From Acidimicrobiales bacterium (GTDB lineage Bacteria; Actinomycetota; Acidimicrobiia; Acidimicrobiales; Poriferisodalaceae), in assembly GCA_014239555.1 (NCBI GenBank), contig JAAZYR010000013.1:1-53422 (forward strand): a stretch of DNA of 53,422 nt, given 5' to 3'. Position numbers and translations under genes: made by a program. This document shows, in pieces, positions 40,946 to 48,841 of the stretch. Each line of letters opens with the position of its first letter. Position 1 is the first letter of the stretch. The notes beneath the pieces were generated by a model. It ran no database searches and was not told where the DNA came from. It saw only the letters and a list, made by a program, of their open reading frames with translations.

Positions 40946-42202
40946 TCAGTCGCCAAACCATTCAACTCCGCCTTTGCCTTCGAGGCGGGAAATTTCTGCC
41001 TGTGCCATGGTGAGTTTGGCGAGCTGATTCATATGAACTTCGTCAGGTCCGTCGGCTATACGCATGAGCCGCCCCGTTACATACATTTCAGCGATTGGTG
41101 TATCCCCGCTCACGCCTTTGCCTCCAAATATCTGCATAGCGCGCTCTGCTACGTCATGAGCCAATTTTGGTCCAACGATCTTCACCATTGAAATGTAATC
41201 ACGTGCTCCTTTAGCCCCGGATTTATCCATTTCTGCTGCTGCTTTGAGCACGAGAAGGCGCGTCTGCTCAATAGAACAACGAGCGCGAGCAATGTCTTGC
41301 CGTACCGAAGAGAAGTCGCGGAGTTTGTTGCCAAATGCCTCGCGTTGCTCAACGCGAGCGCACACGAGGTCAAGCATCCGTTGAGCCATTCCAACGTTGG
41401 TCATCGCATATTGGAAACGGCCTGGACCCAATCGCCCTTGGGCAATCTCAAAACCGCGACCTTCACCGAGGATGATGTTGTCAACAGGAACCCGAACATC
41501 GTGATACGCGAGCTCTCCATGACCTTGCGGGGAGTGAACGTTGCCAAAAACCGAGAGAGCTCGAACTATTTCTAAACCGGGCGTGTCCTTGGGGACAATG
41601 ACCATGGAGTGACGTTGATGCCGGGGATTATCAGGATTTGACACCCCCATCGTGATCACAAATTCACACAGCGGATGGTAAATGTTGCTGCTCCACCACT
41701 TACGACCGTTGAGTACGTAGTGATCGCCGTCGCGTTCTATTTGCAATTCCATATTTGTCGCATCTGAGGACGCTACTTGCGGCTCGGTCATACCGTATGT
41801 GGAACGAATTCGACCTTCCATCAGCGGTCGGAGCCACTGATCTTGCTGTTCTGAGGACCCATATTTGGCGAGTACCTCCATGTTTCCTCGATCTGGTGCC
41901 GAGCAATTGAACACCTCAAATGACCAGGGAATTCGACCCATTACCTCGGCGAGAGGGGCAAATTCGAGGTTGGTGAAGCCGGGACTCCATTCCGCGTACT
42001 CCGCAGGTAGAAACCAGTTCCAAATTCCCGCCGCCTGAGCTTTAGTTTTTAGCTCCTCAACGATCGGAGGCTGCTGCCATAGATTCGAAGGATCTTCCAC
42101 AAATTCGTGACGCTCGCGATCTGCGGGATACACGTTTTCTTCCATAAAGCCTTCGAGCTTTTCTTTGTACTCGAGTGTTTTGTCGTTGTATTCGAAGTCC
42201 AT
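40946..42202 (-). CDS. Acyl-CoA dehydrogenase (FadE/ACAD11-like)
   Basis: Start chosen from AGGGAGG eight to nine bases before the ATG (an upstream start in the same frame has no such site). The 418-residue protein has NCSAPDRGNMEVLAKYGSSEQQDQWL, IRSTYGMTEPQVASSDATNMELQI, GDHYVLNGRKWWSSN, RFQYAMTNVGMAQRMLDLVCARVEQREAFGNKL and MQIFGGKGVSGDTPIAEMY. The T-E-P-x-V-A-S-S-D-A-T-N and G-R-K-W-W-S motifs place it in the ACAD10/11-like branch, with flavin-binding Ser and Trp residues visible. It should catalyse alpha,beta-dehydrogenation of an acyl-CoA. Confidence 0.93.
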   Translation of the reverse strand: MDFEYNDKTLEYKEKLEGFMEENVYPADRERHEFVEDPSNLWQQPPIVEELKTKAQAAGIWNWFLPAEYAEWSPGFTNLEFAPLAEVMGRIPWSFEVFNCSAPDRGNMEVLAKYGSSEQQDQWLRPLMEGRIRSTYGMTEPQVASSDATNMELQIERDGDHYVLNGRKWWSSNIYHPLCEFVITMGVSNPDNPRHQRHSMVIVPKDTPGLEIVRALSVFGNVHSPQGHGELAYHDVRVPVDNIILGEGRGFEIAQGRLGPGRFQYAMTNVGMAQRMLDLVCARVEQREAFGNKLRDFSSVRQDIARARCSIEQTRLLVLKAAAEMDKSGAKGARDYISMVKIVGPKLAHDVAERAMQIFGGKGVSGDTPIAEMYVTGRLMRIADGPDEVHMNQLAKLTMAQAEISRLEGKGGVEWFGD

Positions 42203-42334
42203 TTCCAAATACCTCCCTGGCATAGACGACTGACCCGCATGATTGCATAACGAGAGGGATGCGTGTTTGACGAATGGACTCGGAGTAATGATCGACTATC
42301 GTGTGCATCCGTTGAACAAGAGTGAGGAGCCTCT
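42203..42334. promoter_or_regulatory. Divergent intergenic region before a small membrane-protein gene
   Basis: This 132-base stretch lies between the acyl-CoA dehydrogenase start (minus) and the small membrane-protein start (plus). It should hold a promoter for each. No operator or repeat stands out. Confidence 0.3.
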
Positions 42335-42445
42335 GTGGAAGACGAAAATTCTCTGATTCCTGCGATGATCGCGGTGTTCCTAGGTCTTGGTGGAGCGCTA
42401 GCGGCGGTCACCGTAGTGATCGTCACTACGCTTGTACTGATTTAG
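42335..42445 (+). CDS. 36-residue single-pass membrane protein
   Basis: A GTG with GAGGAG about six bases upstream starts a 36-residue peptide: a short acidic N-terminus (VEDENSLIPAM) and one hydrophobic helix running to the C-terminus (IAVFLGLGGALAAVTVVIV then TTLVLI). The GxxxG-like LGLGGAL segment could support helix packing. It is too short for usual gene calling but has a good ribosome binding site, a single-function composition and an otherwise unexplained 250-base gap around it. A role as an auxiliary subunit of a larger membrane protein is possible; none is adjacent. Confidence 0.6.
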   Translation: MEDENSLIPAMIAVFLGLGGALAAVTVVIVTTLVLI

Positions 42446-42474
42446 CTGCGACTGATAGTTGAGCTGCCGGAAAT

Positions 42475-43287
42475 TCAGAGACCCATGTCGGGCATATCGT
42501 TCGCCACGCTTCCCGACCAAGACGGCGCTCGCTTTTCCATGAAGTGCATGACTCCTTCGGTTGCATCGGGTTGACTGCCTAGCCAGGGGATCAAACGCAA
42601 TTCTCGTTGGAAGGTGTCGTCGATCTCAGCGCGCAAATTTTCCCACATCAGCTTCTTCGTCACTGCGACTGACACCGGTGCAGTGTTGTGTGCGACGTCG
42701 CGTGCCCATTCCAAGGCAGCGTCGAGAACAGCATCCGATGGTAAAGCGCGGGCTGCGAGCCCAATTTCGACTGCTTCGGTGCCTGAGAAGAACCTTCCTG
42801 ACATCAGCAGGTCGCTCGCGACCTGTAAACCCACCATTTGACTTAAGAGTTTCGTTGAACCCAATTCAGGGGCGATACCCCGGCGTACAAACGCAAATTG
42901 CAGTTTCGCGTCCTCTGCTACGAACCGCACGTCGCATGTCAGGGGAAACGTAAGCCCGACGCCGACAGCGTGGCCATTGATAGCGGCGACAACAGGTTTA
43001 GAAACATCCCAAGGCATGGTGCTCGGAGTTCCTTGTTCATGGGGATTCGCATCTGGGCTATCGGCGAAGGTGTCTCCTCCGGCCGAAAGATCCTGGCCGG
43101 CGCAGAACGCTCGACCCGCCCCCGTGATGACGACCGCCCTGACGGCGTCTTCTGCCTGCGCGTCTGCTAACGCCAGACCGAGTTCAGCAGCCATTTTCGT
43201 GTTCCAAGCATTTAGGCGTTCTGGACGGTTCAGAGTGACGAGAGCGACGCCTTGGTCAACTTCGTAGACGATCGATTCGTAGGTCAT
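42475..43287 (-). CDS. Enoyl-CoA hydratase/isomerase family protein
   Basis: The 270-residue crotonase has VALVTLNRPERLNAWN, GRAFCAGQDLSAGGDTF, GHAVGVGLTFPLTCDVRFVAEDAKLQFAFVRRGIAPELGSTKLL and MHFMEKRAPSW. The AGQDL and AF-x-x-R-G-I-A-P-E-L-G-S motifs include the position of a catalytic Glu (in PELGS). It is a paralogue of the crotonase at 35525-36313. The epoxide-hydrolase-like gene is divergent, with start codons 51 bases apart. Confidence 0.91.
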   Translation of the reverse strand: MTYESIVYEVDQGVALVTLNRPERLNAWNTKMAAELGLALADAQAEDAVRAVVITGAGRAFCAGQDLSAGGDTFADSPDANPHEQGTPSTMPWDVSKPVVAAINGHAVGVGLTFPLTCDVRFVAEDAKLQFAFVRRGIAPELGSTKLLSQMVGLQVASDLLMSGRFFSGTEAVEIGLAARALPSDAVLDAALEWARDVAHNTAPVSVAVTKKLMWENLRAEIDDTFQRELRLIPWLGSQPDATEGVMHFMEKRAPSWSGSVANDMPDMGL

Positions 43288-43338
43288 CGCCGCAGAGTAG
43301 TTGTGACAGGCTTGCCTTTGACGAGAAAAGGGACTCTG

Positions 43339-44295
43339 GTGGCTTTAGCAGATCGACACTTCGAAACGATTGAGACAAATGGTGTGAAACTGCGCTGCGT
43401 CGTGGAAGGTGATGGGCCTCTCATCATCCTGCTTCACGGTTGGCCTCAATGTTGGTACCTCTGGCGGCATCAGATCGACCCGCTAGTAGATCAGGGTTGG
43501 AAAGTTTGTGTGCCGGATCAACGCGGTTATGGCTTTAGCGAATGTCCCCCCGAAATCGACGACTACGGAGTTCGCGAACTGGCCGGCGATGTTGATGGGT
43601 TAGCAACAGCGCTGGGCTACGACGAGTACGCACTGATGATTCACGACTGGGGTGCGCTAGTTGGTTGGAACGTTGCCTTGCTCTACCCGCACAGAGTGCG
43701 TGCGGTAGTAGGTATGTCGGTTCCTTATGGGCGCAATCTGGATCCCGCTTGGTGCACGCAGCAATTCTGGGGCGACAGTTTCTTTTATTGGGCGTTCTTC
43801 TGTGAAAATGTTGGCGATGCGGAAGCTCATTTCGAAGCCGATATCAGAACTTCATTGTTAACGCTGCACCTTTCGGCCTCGGGTGATGCTGGACCGCCGG
43901 TCAGCCAAGTTGGTAAGACCACCATGTTGGAGGCCAGCCCACCCCCGCCCTCTGAGTTGCCGTCGTGGATGACTTCCGAAGATCTGGACTATTACGAAGC
44001 TGCATACGGCAACTCGGGATTTCGTGGCGGACTTAATTGGTACCGAAACATTCCGACTTTTTTGAAAGACACCGACGAATTAGAAGGTCACAAAATCGCT
44101 CAGCCAAGCATTTTCATTACAGGCTCAGAAGACCCAGTTCGGAAAATGACTGGTGGAAAAACGGGCGGCGAGCATTTTGAAGACTTGAGATCTGTCCACG
44201 TCATTGACGGCCCGGGGCATTGGGTACAACTGGAGGCGGTTGAAGAGACCAACACAATTGTTCTCGACTTTCTCTCAGAATTTGTATCGGGGTGA
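43339..44295 (+). CDS. Epoxide-hydrolase-like alpha/beta hydrolase
   Basis: The GTG start is chosen from AAAGGGA six bases before and because upstream frames overlap the divergent crotonase. The 318-residue protein has LLHGWPQCWYLWRHQI (oxyanion H-G-W-P, residues 33-36), VPDQRGYGFS, and the nucleophile elbow MIHDWGALVGWNVAL with Asp103. SEDPV and DGPGHWVQLEA near the end give the acid and the His. The HGWP and HDWG motifs are those of soluble epoxide hydrolases, which hydrolyse epoxides through an alkyl-enzyme ester on Asp. It leads a plus-strand run with SRPBCC and MFS genes. Confidence 0.9.
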   Translation: MALADRHFETIETNGVKLRCVVEGDGPLIILLHGWPQCWYLWRHQIDPLVDQGWKVCVPDQRGYGFSECPPEIDDYGVRELAGDVDGLATALGYDEYALMIHDWGALVGWNVALLYPHRVRAVVGMSVPYGRNLDPAWCTQQFWGDSFFYWAFFCENVGDAEAHFEADIRTSLLTLHLSASGDAGPPVSQVGKTTMLEASPPPPSELPSWMTSEDLDYYEAAYGNSGFRGGLNWYRNIPTFLKDTDELEGHKIAQPSIFITGSEDPVRKMTGGKTGGEHFEDLRSVHVIDGPGHWVQLEAVEETNTIVLDFLSEFVSG

Positions 44296-44338
44296 TGGAA
44301 CGAAGCAGCGGCAGCGGCGGCCTGTCAGACTCTCGGGT

Positions 44339-44815
44339 ATGAGCGAACCAATCATGAGTCACAGTGAGTCCATCGAAATTGATGCTTCAACCAACACCGT
44401 GTGGTCCCTGATTACCGACATGGAACGTTACGGCGAGTGGAGTTCGGAGAACACCGGCGGCTATTGGCGTAAGAACGAAGAAGGCGTGCCCGGGACGGGT
44501 GAGGTTGGTGACGAATTCGTTGGTATCAATCGACGTGGCGAAGACGAGTGGAAAGCGCTGGTGGAGATCATTGAACGCAAAGAGGGTCAAAGCTTCGCCT
44601 TTGTAACCGGTGGCAGTGCGATGAATTTGGTGCACTGGCGGTACGACCTTGAAGCTAACGGTGAAAGCACAACACTCACCGAGTCGTGGGCGTTAATGAA
44701 CCTGTCTCCGTTAATGATCGAAAACGGGGAAAATGAAGTTCAGTCGCGGGCAGCCAACGCTCGGGAAAGCATTACAGCGACACTTCAAGGTATGAAGGCA
44801 GCGGCTGAGGGCTAA
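44339..44815 (+). CDS. SRPBCC-family protein (polyketide cyclase / START-like)
   Basis: From the ATG chosen the protein has 158 residues. SHSESIEIDASTNTVWSLITDMERYGEWS is the standard SRPBCC opening (strand, then V-W-x-L-I-x-D-x-x-R-x-x-x-W-S), followed by long beta strands (SFAFVTGGSAMNLVHWRYDLEANGESTTLTESWAL) and a closing C-terminal helix ARESITATLQGMKAAAEG. These helix-grip proteins bind hydrophobic ligands. It sits three bases before the MFS start, so the two are cotranscribed. Confidence 0.88.
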   Translation: MSEPIMSHSESIEIDASTNTVWSLITDMERYGEWSSENTGGYWRKNEEGVPGTGEVGDEFVGINRRGEDEWKALVEIIERKEGQSFAFVTGGSAMNLVHWRYDLEANGESTTLTESWALMNLSPLMIENGENEVQSRAANARESITATLQGMKAAAEG

Positions 44816-44818
44816 ACA

Positions 44819-46234
44819 ATGGAGCGTCGCGGCCCCTTCATCGTCGCTTGTTTAGGTGGACTACTTGGTGGCCTTGATACCTCTGTGAACATAGCGTTTC
44901 CAGCGATCACAGCGGCATTTGACATTGATGTGTCGCAGATCCAGTGGGTTGTCGTCAGCTTCGTGCTCACCTACTCAGCCCTTCTCCTCCCCGCAGGTCG
45001 GTTGGCGGACCGAATCGGCCATGGTCGAGTCACGGTCATCGGAATTTTGGGGCAAGGCATCGCCTTCACATGCTGTGCGTTAGCTCCCTCGTTTCCTCTC
45101 TTCTTGCTGGCAAGAGTCAGCCAAGGTGCTGCTATGGCTCTCATCCTAGGTGCCGCCCCAGCTCTTGTGACCTTGTCGGTAAGTGAAGCACGGCAACCTC
45201 AAGCGTTGGGTGTCTACTCGATGGTCAGCGCGTTGGGGTTTGCTCTGGGAGCACCCGTTGGCGGTTTGCTGCTGCAAATCTGGGACTGGCCGTCGGTCTA
45301 TTTTTTCCGGGTCCCCTATATGGGTATGTTGCTCGTGTTCGCGTTGGCTTCAGGTTTGCATCGCCGACCATCAAAGATCACTCATCAACCGTTGGACCTT
45401 CTTGGCGCCGCGACCCTGACGGCTGGTCTCGGTTTGGCGCTTTTTGTTGCGAGCCGCGGATTGACATGGGGTTGGTTGACGCCACGTACGGCAATCCTCG
45501 GTTGCCTGGCACTTCTTCTTTTAGGACTTTTTTGTTTCGTCGAAAATCGGGCGACGTTACCTTTGGTTCAGATAGGACTGTTTCGCAGACCGGGCTTCGG
45601 CCAAGCCAACCTTTTGAATGCGCTGGCTAACGCCTCAATGTTTAGTTTGTGGTTCCTTGGCCCATACCTACTGGTGGATATCCGAGGTCACGGTCCGGTC
45701 ACGGGAGGGCTCATTCTTGGAATAGCCCCGACAACCACGGCTGCTGCGGCTTGGGTTGCTGGTCGTTTGACGAATCGACTCGGGCTTCGGGCCTTGACTC
45801 GATTTGGGTTGGCGTGCCAAGGAATTGGATTGATTGTTTTTAGCCGGGCTGACGCCGACACTCATCTGGGTTTGTTGATTGTCGGATTGAGCATGGTGGG
45901 GATTGGCCTCGGTTCCTTTCAGGTTCCCAACATGAGCTTTGTGATGGGTTCTATTCCTCGGTCTCAGCAAGGAGTTGCTGGAGGGATGACGCAGATGGTT
46001 CGCACGTCCGGACTGGTCGCTGGGCTTGCTATTTGGAACACAGCATTCGTGGGTCTTCGTGACCGTCGAGCTGACTCCCTTGGTATTGAGGATGTCTCCA
46101 GTCCCGAAGTTTTCGTGCCCACGTTTGCAGAGGTCGTGGGAATGTCGGGGCTACTCGCGTTAGCTGGAATCCTTCTGACTATCGGTGTGACCTTCGAAAA
46201 TCGGCTTAGCGGCTCGCCTCCCGACGAGACATGA
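44819..46234 (+). CDS. MFS transporter, DHA2-type (about 14 helices)
   Basis: The 471-residue protein has fourteen hydrophobic stretches, starting GGLLGGLDTSVNIAFPAITAAFDIDVSQIQWVVVSFVLTYSALLLPAGRLADRIGHGRVTVIG. The D-T-S-V-N-I-A-F-P-A-I motif in helix 1 and Q-W-V-V-x-x-F-x-L in helix 2 are characteristic of the DHA2 (EmrB/QacA) drug:proton exporters. The tail overlaps the 3-prime end of the convergent selenoprotein gene by 29 bases. It exports a hydrophobic or toxic compound of unknown type. Confidence 0.9.
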   Translation: MERRGPFIVACLGGLLGGLDTSVNIAFPAITAAFDIDVSQIQWVVVSFVLTYSALLLPAGRLADRIGHGRVTVIGILGQGIAFTCCALAPSFPLFLLARVSQGAAMALILGAAPALVTLSVSEARQPQALGVYSMVSALGFALGAPVGGLLLQIWDWPSVYFFRVPYMGMLLVFALASGLHRRPSKITHQPLDLLGAATLTAGLGLALFVASRGLTWGWLTPRTAILGCLALLLLGLFCFVENRATLPLVQIGLFRRPGFGQANLLNALANASMFSLWFLGPYLLVDIRGHGPVTGGLILGIAPTTTAAAAWVAGRLTNRLGLRALTRFGLACQGIGLIVFSRADADTHLGLLIVGLSMVGIGLGSFQVPNMSFVMGSIPRSQQGVAGGMTQMVRTSGLVAGLAIWNTAFVGLRDRRADSLGIEDVSSPEVFVPTFAEVVGMSGLLALAGILLTIGVTFENRLSGSPPDET

Positions 46235-47261
46235 AATCGTTGACTCCCACAATCTCGCGAATCTCAGCCGATGGCTCGATTGTCCCAACGTCCAGGGGAG
46301 TACCTGTTCCGTCGGCGATGCGAGTCATCATGTAAAAGTTCGCCGATACTGCGATTGCGTCCACCAGCACGTCAGGTCCGGCAGCTTCGATTACCTCATC
46401 TCGAATCGAAGCTATTTCATCGGGGTCCTGAGTGAACATTGCTTCGCACAGACGCGACAGCAACGCACCATGTTTGACACCGCCATCGCCAGCTTGGGAA
46501 CCGTCAATCGCTTCGAAACTGATTTGGGAATCTTGGTTCATTCCGCTCAGACCGAGCAGGAGAGCATGACTAGTGGTTCAGTAAAAACACTCATTGAGCT
46601 TCGATGTCCTCGCCGCGATCAATTCAATCTGCATGCGAGTAAGCGAGTTCTGGTCTGATACAAGATCGGACAACAACGTACCCATCGGCACATATTGGGT
46701 CGCCGAGAGAAGGCTCATCGACTCAACTTCGAAGGGGACAGCGCTTAACGCCTTCACCACATTTGGCCCCTTGACTTGCGCAGTAGGAACCCAGTGTGAA
46801 GTTACTTCTGCCGAATTGTCGTTAGACCGAAGGGGTTGATCTGACGACGCTTCGGGCAAGGTGACCCGGGCGACGTTCAACGCGTCCGCAAACCGATCGA
46901 CTGCGTTTGCTTGGGCCACCACACCCACGAGTTCTACATAAGCCTGAGGGTTGACGTCTTGACCCAGGATCGACGCGTGCCATTCAGCCGTCAAGGTGCC
47001 TGGATGGTTAGTGATGCGCCAAATCGCATCTACAACAGCAGTTGGTAATAGGTGATCTTTAGCGACGAGGCCGTCCAGCTGGCTTGGGGCTTCCCATGGC
47101 GCTAAGTCATCTGCATCTCTCGCTCGGCGAACTTCTTCGACTATCGCCACACGTTCAACGCCCGACCACCAACTGCCCGTAGTCGCCCAGCGACTCGCGA
47201 CCTCAACATGGCTGGTGTCTAGATCGAGGCGAATAGGTAGTTCAGTCGTGTAAGCAACCAT
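46206..47261 (-). CDS. Selenoprotein: two-domain AhpD-like protein, Sec228
   Basis: Read through an in-frame TGA at 46578-46580 and started at the ATG before VAYTTELPIRLDLD, this encodes 351 residues with selenocysteine 228. The active site NECFY-U-TTSHA gives E213-x11-C225-x2-U228-x3-H232. After the TGA the frame goes on for 123 codons with ANFYMMTRIADGTGT, the same C-terminal motif as the paralogue at 18497-19615; N-terminal halves also match (W-W-S-G-x-E-R-x-A-x-x-E-x-V-R, H-x-G-T-L-T). An upstream in-frame ATG 42 codons earlier would intrude into the divergent DyP gene. A SECIS-like hairpin with the loop GGUCU follows. It is divergent from a DyP-type peroxidase, which supports a peroxide-defence role. 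Confidence 0.87.
46543..46559 (-). promoter_or_regulatory. SECIS-like hairpin of the third AhpD-like gene
   Basis: On the minus strand CUGCUC pairs with GAGCGG (six pairs, one G-U) around the loop GGUCU. The loop begins 24 nt after the UGA. The loop is identical to that of the second gene although the stems differ in sequence, a covariation-like pattern that favours a conserved RNA structure over a conserved peptide. Confidence 0.8.
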
Positions 47262-47377
47262 GTCTAATCTTTGCACAGCAAAACAAAAAGCTTTGCGAAA
47301 GATTGTTTGGGGCTGACGAAAGTATTCAAAGTAGCCTACGATCCGGGAAGCACACTCACCAGCACGAAGGAGTGAAC
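47262..47377. promoter_or_regulatory. Divergent promoter region, AhpD-like selenoprotein versus DyP peroxidase
   Basis: The 116 bases between the two start codons must hold promoters for both peroxide-related genes. It contains A-rich runs (CAAAACAAAAAGCTTTGCG), an AAAGCTTT palindrome at about 47287-47294, and, close to the peroxidase ATG, a strong AAGGAG. A shared regulator such as an OxyR, PerR or IdeR-type protein is conceivable, but I see no recognisable box. Confidence 0.45.
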
Positions 47378-48307
47378 ATGGCGACACCTCAAAGGGCCAT
47401 TTTTAATGGGATGGGCCAAAACCAGTGGTATGTGCACCTCAGCCGCACCGAAGGAGCGGACCTAGGTGTTATCAAGTCAGTATTAGGAGATCTTCGAGCC
47501 GCATGCGCTGCTGAGGACATCAACCTCACACTCGGCATTGGGCCCGGGCTTTTGCCTGACCTGACTGACGATGTCCCTGAGGACTTCCAACCGTATGTGA
47601 CGGTTGAGTCCGACGATGGTTCGGGCCGGCAAGCCAAAGGCACTCAAGAAGAACTTCTTTTGTGGCTGAACCATGATGACAAAGACAAAATTTGGAAGGC
47701 TCAATACGACGCGCGTACGGCGCTTGCAGGCCACATGGCTGTTGCCCGCGAAACGCCTACGTTCATCTATGGCGACTCTCTCGATATGACTGGGTTTAAG
47801 GACGGTACCGGGAACCCTGCCGACGAGGACCAGCCGGCGGTTGCGATCGTCGCTGATGGAGACGCTGGTGCGGGCGGAAGCCACATCATCGCTCAACGTT
47901 GGGTGCATGAACTTGACGATTGGAATGCCCTGTCTGACGAGCAACAAGAAAAGAACTTCGGGCGAAAGAAGTTCCCGGGTATCGAAAAGACCGAAAGCCA
48001 GGAGCCGTACAGCCATCTCAGCCATGTCGAGCTGCGTGAAGACGGCAATCACGGCAATGAAGGCTCTGCTAAACGCAACGAAATAGCACGGCGTTCGACT
48101 CCCTATGCATTCCACGATGGAACGGTCGGACTGTATTTCATGGCGTTTTGTAAAGATCAGGCTCCACTGCGAGAGCGGTTGCGCAGCATGTACGGCCTAG
48201 ACGACGCTAATGGCGTCCGCGACGCTATGACCGATTATTCGAACCCTGCGTCAGGGTCCTTCTATTTCGCGCCGAGTGAAGAAACGCTTGATGCCATAAC
48301 TGGCTAG
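47378..48307 (+). CDS. DyP-type heme peroxidase
   Basis: The ATG with CACGAAGGAGTGAAC upstream is a clear start. The 309-residue protein has the DyP signature GFKDGTGNP (G-x-x-D-G, catalytic Asp142), YSHLSHVELRE with the proximal heme His (213 or 216), and ARRSTPYAF with the distal Arg239, followed by GLYFMAFCKD. The order (N-terminal ferredoxin-like fold, then GxxDG, then His and Arg in the second ferredoxin-like domain) and the length fit the bacterial YfeX/DypB-like class. No signal peptide or encapsulin gene is present, so it is probably cytosolic. It uses hydrogen peroxide to oxidise dyes, phenols or heme; divergent from an AhpD-like selenoprotein. Confidence 0.93.
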   Translation: MATPQRAIFNGMGQNQWYVHLSRTEGADLGVIKSVLGDLRAACAAEDINLTLGIGPGLLPDLTDDVPEDFQPYVTVESDDGSGRQAKGTQEELLLWLNHDDKDKIWKAQYDARTALAGHMAVARETPTFIYGDSLDMTGFKDGTGNPADEDQPAVAIVADGDAGAGGSHIIAQRWVHELDDWNALSDEQQEKNFGRKKFPGIEKTESQEPYSHLSHVELREDGNHGNEGSAKRNEIARRSTPYAFHDGTVGLYFMAFCKDQAPLRERLRSMYGLDDANGVRDAMTDYSNPASGSFYFAPSEETLDAITG

Positions 48308-48338
48308 AGCTTGGCGTTACCTAAAAAATAATGAACTT

Positions 48339-48370
48339 TGTGGCGGCTGGTTATTGAATCAGCCGCCACA
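48339..48370. terminator. Strong bidirectional terminator hairpin
   Basis: TGTGGCGGCTG and CAGCCGCCACA form an eleven-pair perfect stem around a ten-base loop (GTTATTGAAT). It lies between the stops of the convergent DyP and DUF35 genes. On the minus strand the hairpin is followed by the T-rich CATTATTTTTTAGG; on the plus strand it is preceded by AAAAAA but not followed by a T-run, so termination should be better for the minus-strand transcript. Confidence 0.75.
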
Positions 48371-48382
48371 TCGCGTTCATGG

Positions 48383-48841
48383 TCAACTCGCTGAAGTCAC
48401 TTCCCATTGAACGAGAGTGAAATCGGGGTCTCCTCCATCATGGTCTTCGAAAATTACTGAGACAGGCGCCCCAATTTCGATTTCCTGTAGAGGATCACCT
48501 AGCAAATTTCCGACCATTCGAATGTTGTCGGCCTGAGGTAACTCGACCAAAACGATGATGTAAGGACCTCGATCGGTAAGAGCTCTGTGGACTGGATGGT
48601 GGGGACGCTGCCAGCTGTAAATCTGGCCGACCGGATCGATATTTACCCAGTCAAGTTCCATCGAGTTGCACGCGTGACACATCCACTCGGGCCCCCACTG
48701 GTGAACTTTGCATTTGCTGCAGCGTTGAACACGTAGTTCATGAGCCCGCGTACCTTCCCAAAATGGAGCGTCAAGGCCGTCGTTTGCAGGCGCTGGTTGC
48801 CTAAGACCCGGTAGATGAGGTTCTGACGTGGATTTGCTCAT
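48383..48841 (-). CDS. DUF35 OB-fold zinc-ribbon protein, thiolase partner
   Basis: The 152-residue protein has the zinc ribbon CSKCKVHQWGPEWMCHACNS with four Cys after an N-terminal helical part (FWEGTRAHELRVQR), then an OB fold (GQIYSWQRPHHP, IIVLVELPQADNIRMVGNL, EIGAPVSVIFEDHDGG). Its ATG overlaps the thiolase stop (ATGA), tying it to that gene. It is a second copy of the thiolase/DUF35 module at 16840-18446, but with clearly different sequence, and probably has a different acyl-CoA substrate. Confidence 0.91.
   Translation of the reverse strand: MSKSTSEPHLPGLRQPAPANDGLDAPFWEGTRAHELRVQRCSKCKVHQWGPEWMCHACNSMELDWVNIDPVGQIYSWQRPHHPVHRALTDRGPYIIVLVELPQADNIRMVGNLLGDPLQEIEIGAPVSVIFEDHDGGDPDFTLVQWEVTSAS

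Noticed and set aside
18857..46580. Explanation of the three TGA codons as sequencing errors or pseudogenes.
   Set aside because: Three independent loci have the same Cys codon changed to TGA with everything around it intact, each followed by a SECIS-like hairpin. Random error or decay would not hit the same residue three times.
18497..47261. Explanation of the three in-frame TGA codons as a reassigned stop codon (UGA as Trp or Gly).
   Set aside because: Many other genes here end in TGA at the expected length, including tight overlaps such as ATGA at 2437-2440 and 48838-48841, so UGA is a normal stop. Only the three AhpD-like genes continue past it.
47483..48115. A 210-residue minus-strand frame under the DyP peroxidase gene.
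   Set aside because: The plus-strand DyP frame is complete with all catalytic residues; the antisense frame shows no family pattern.
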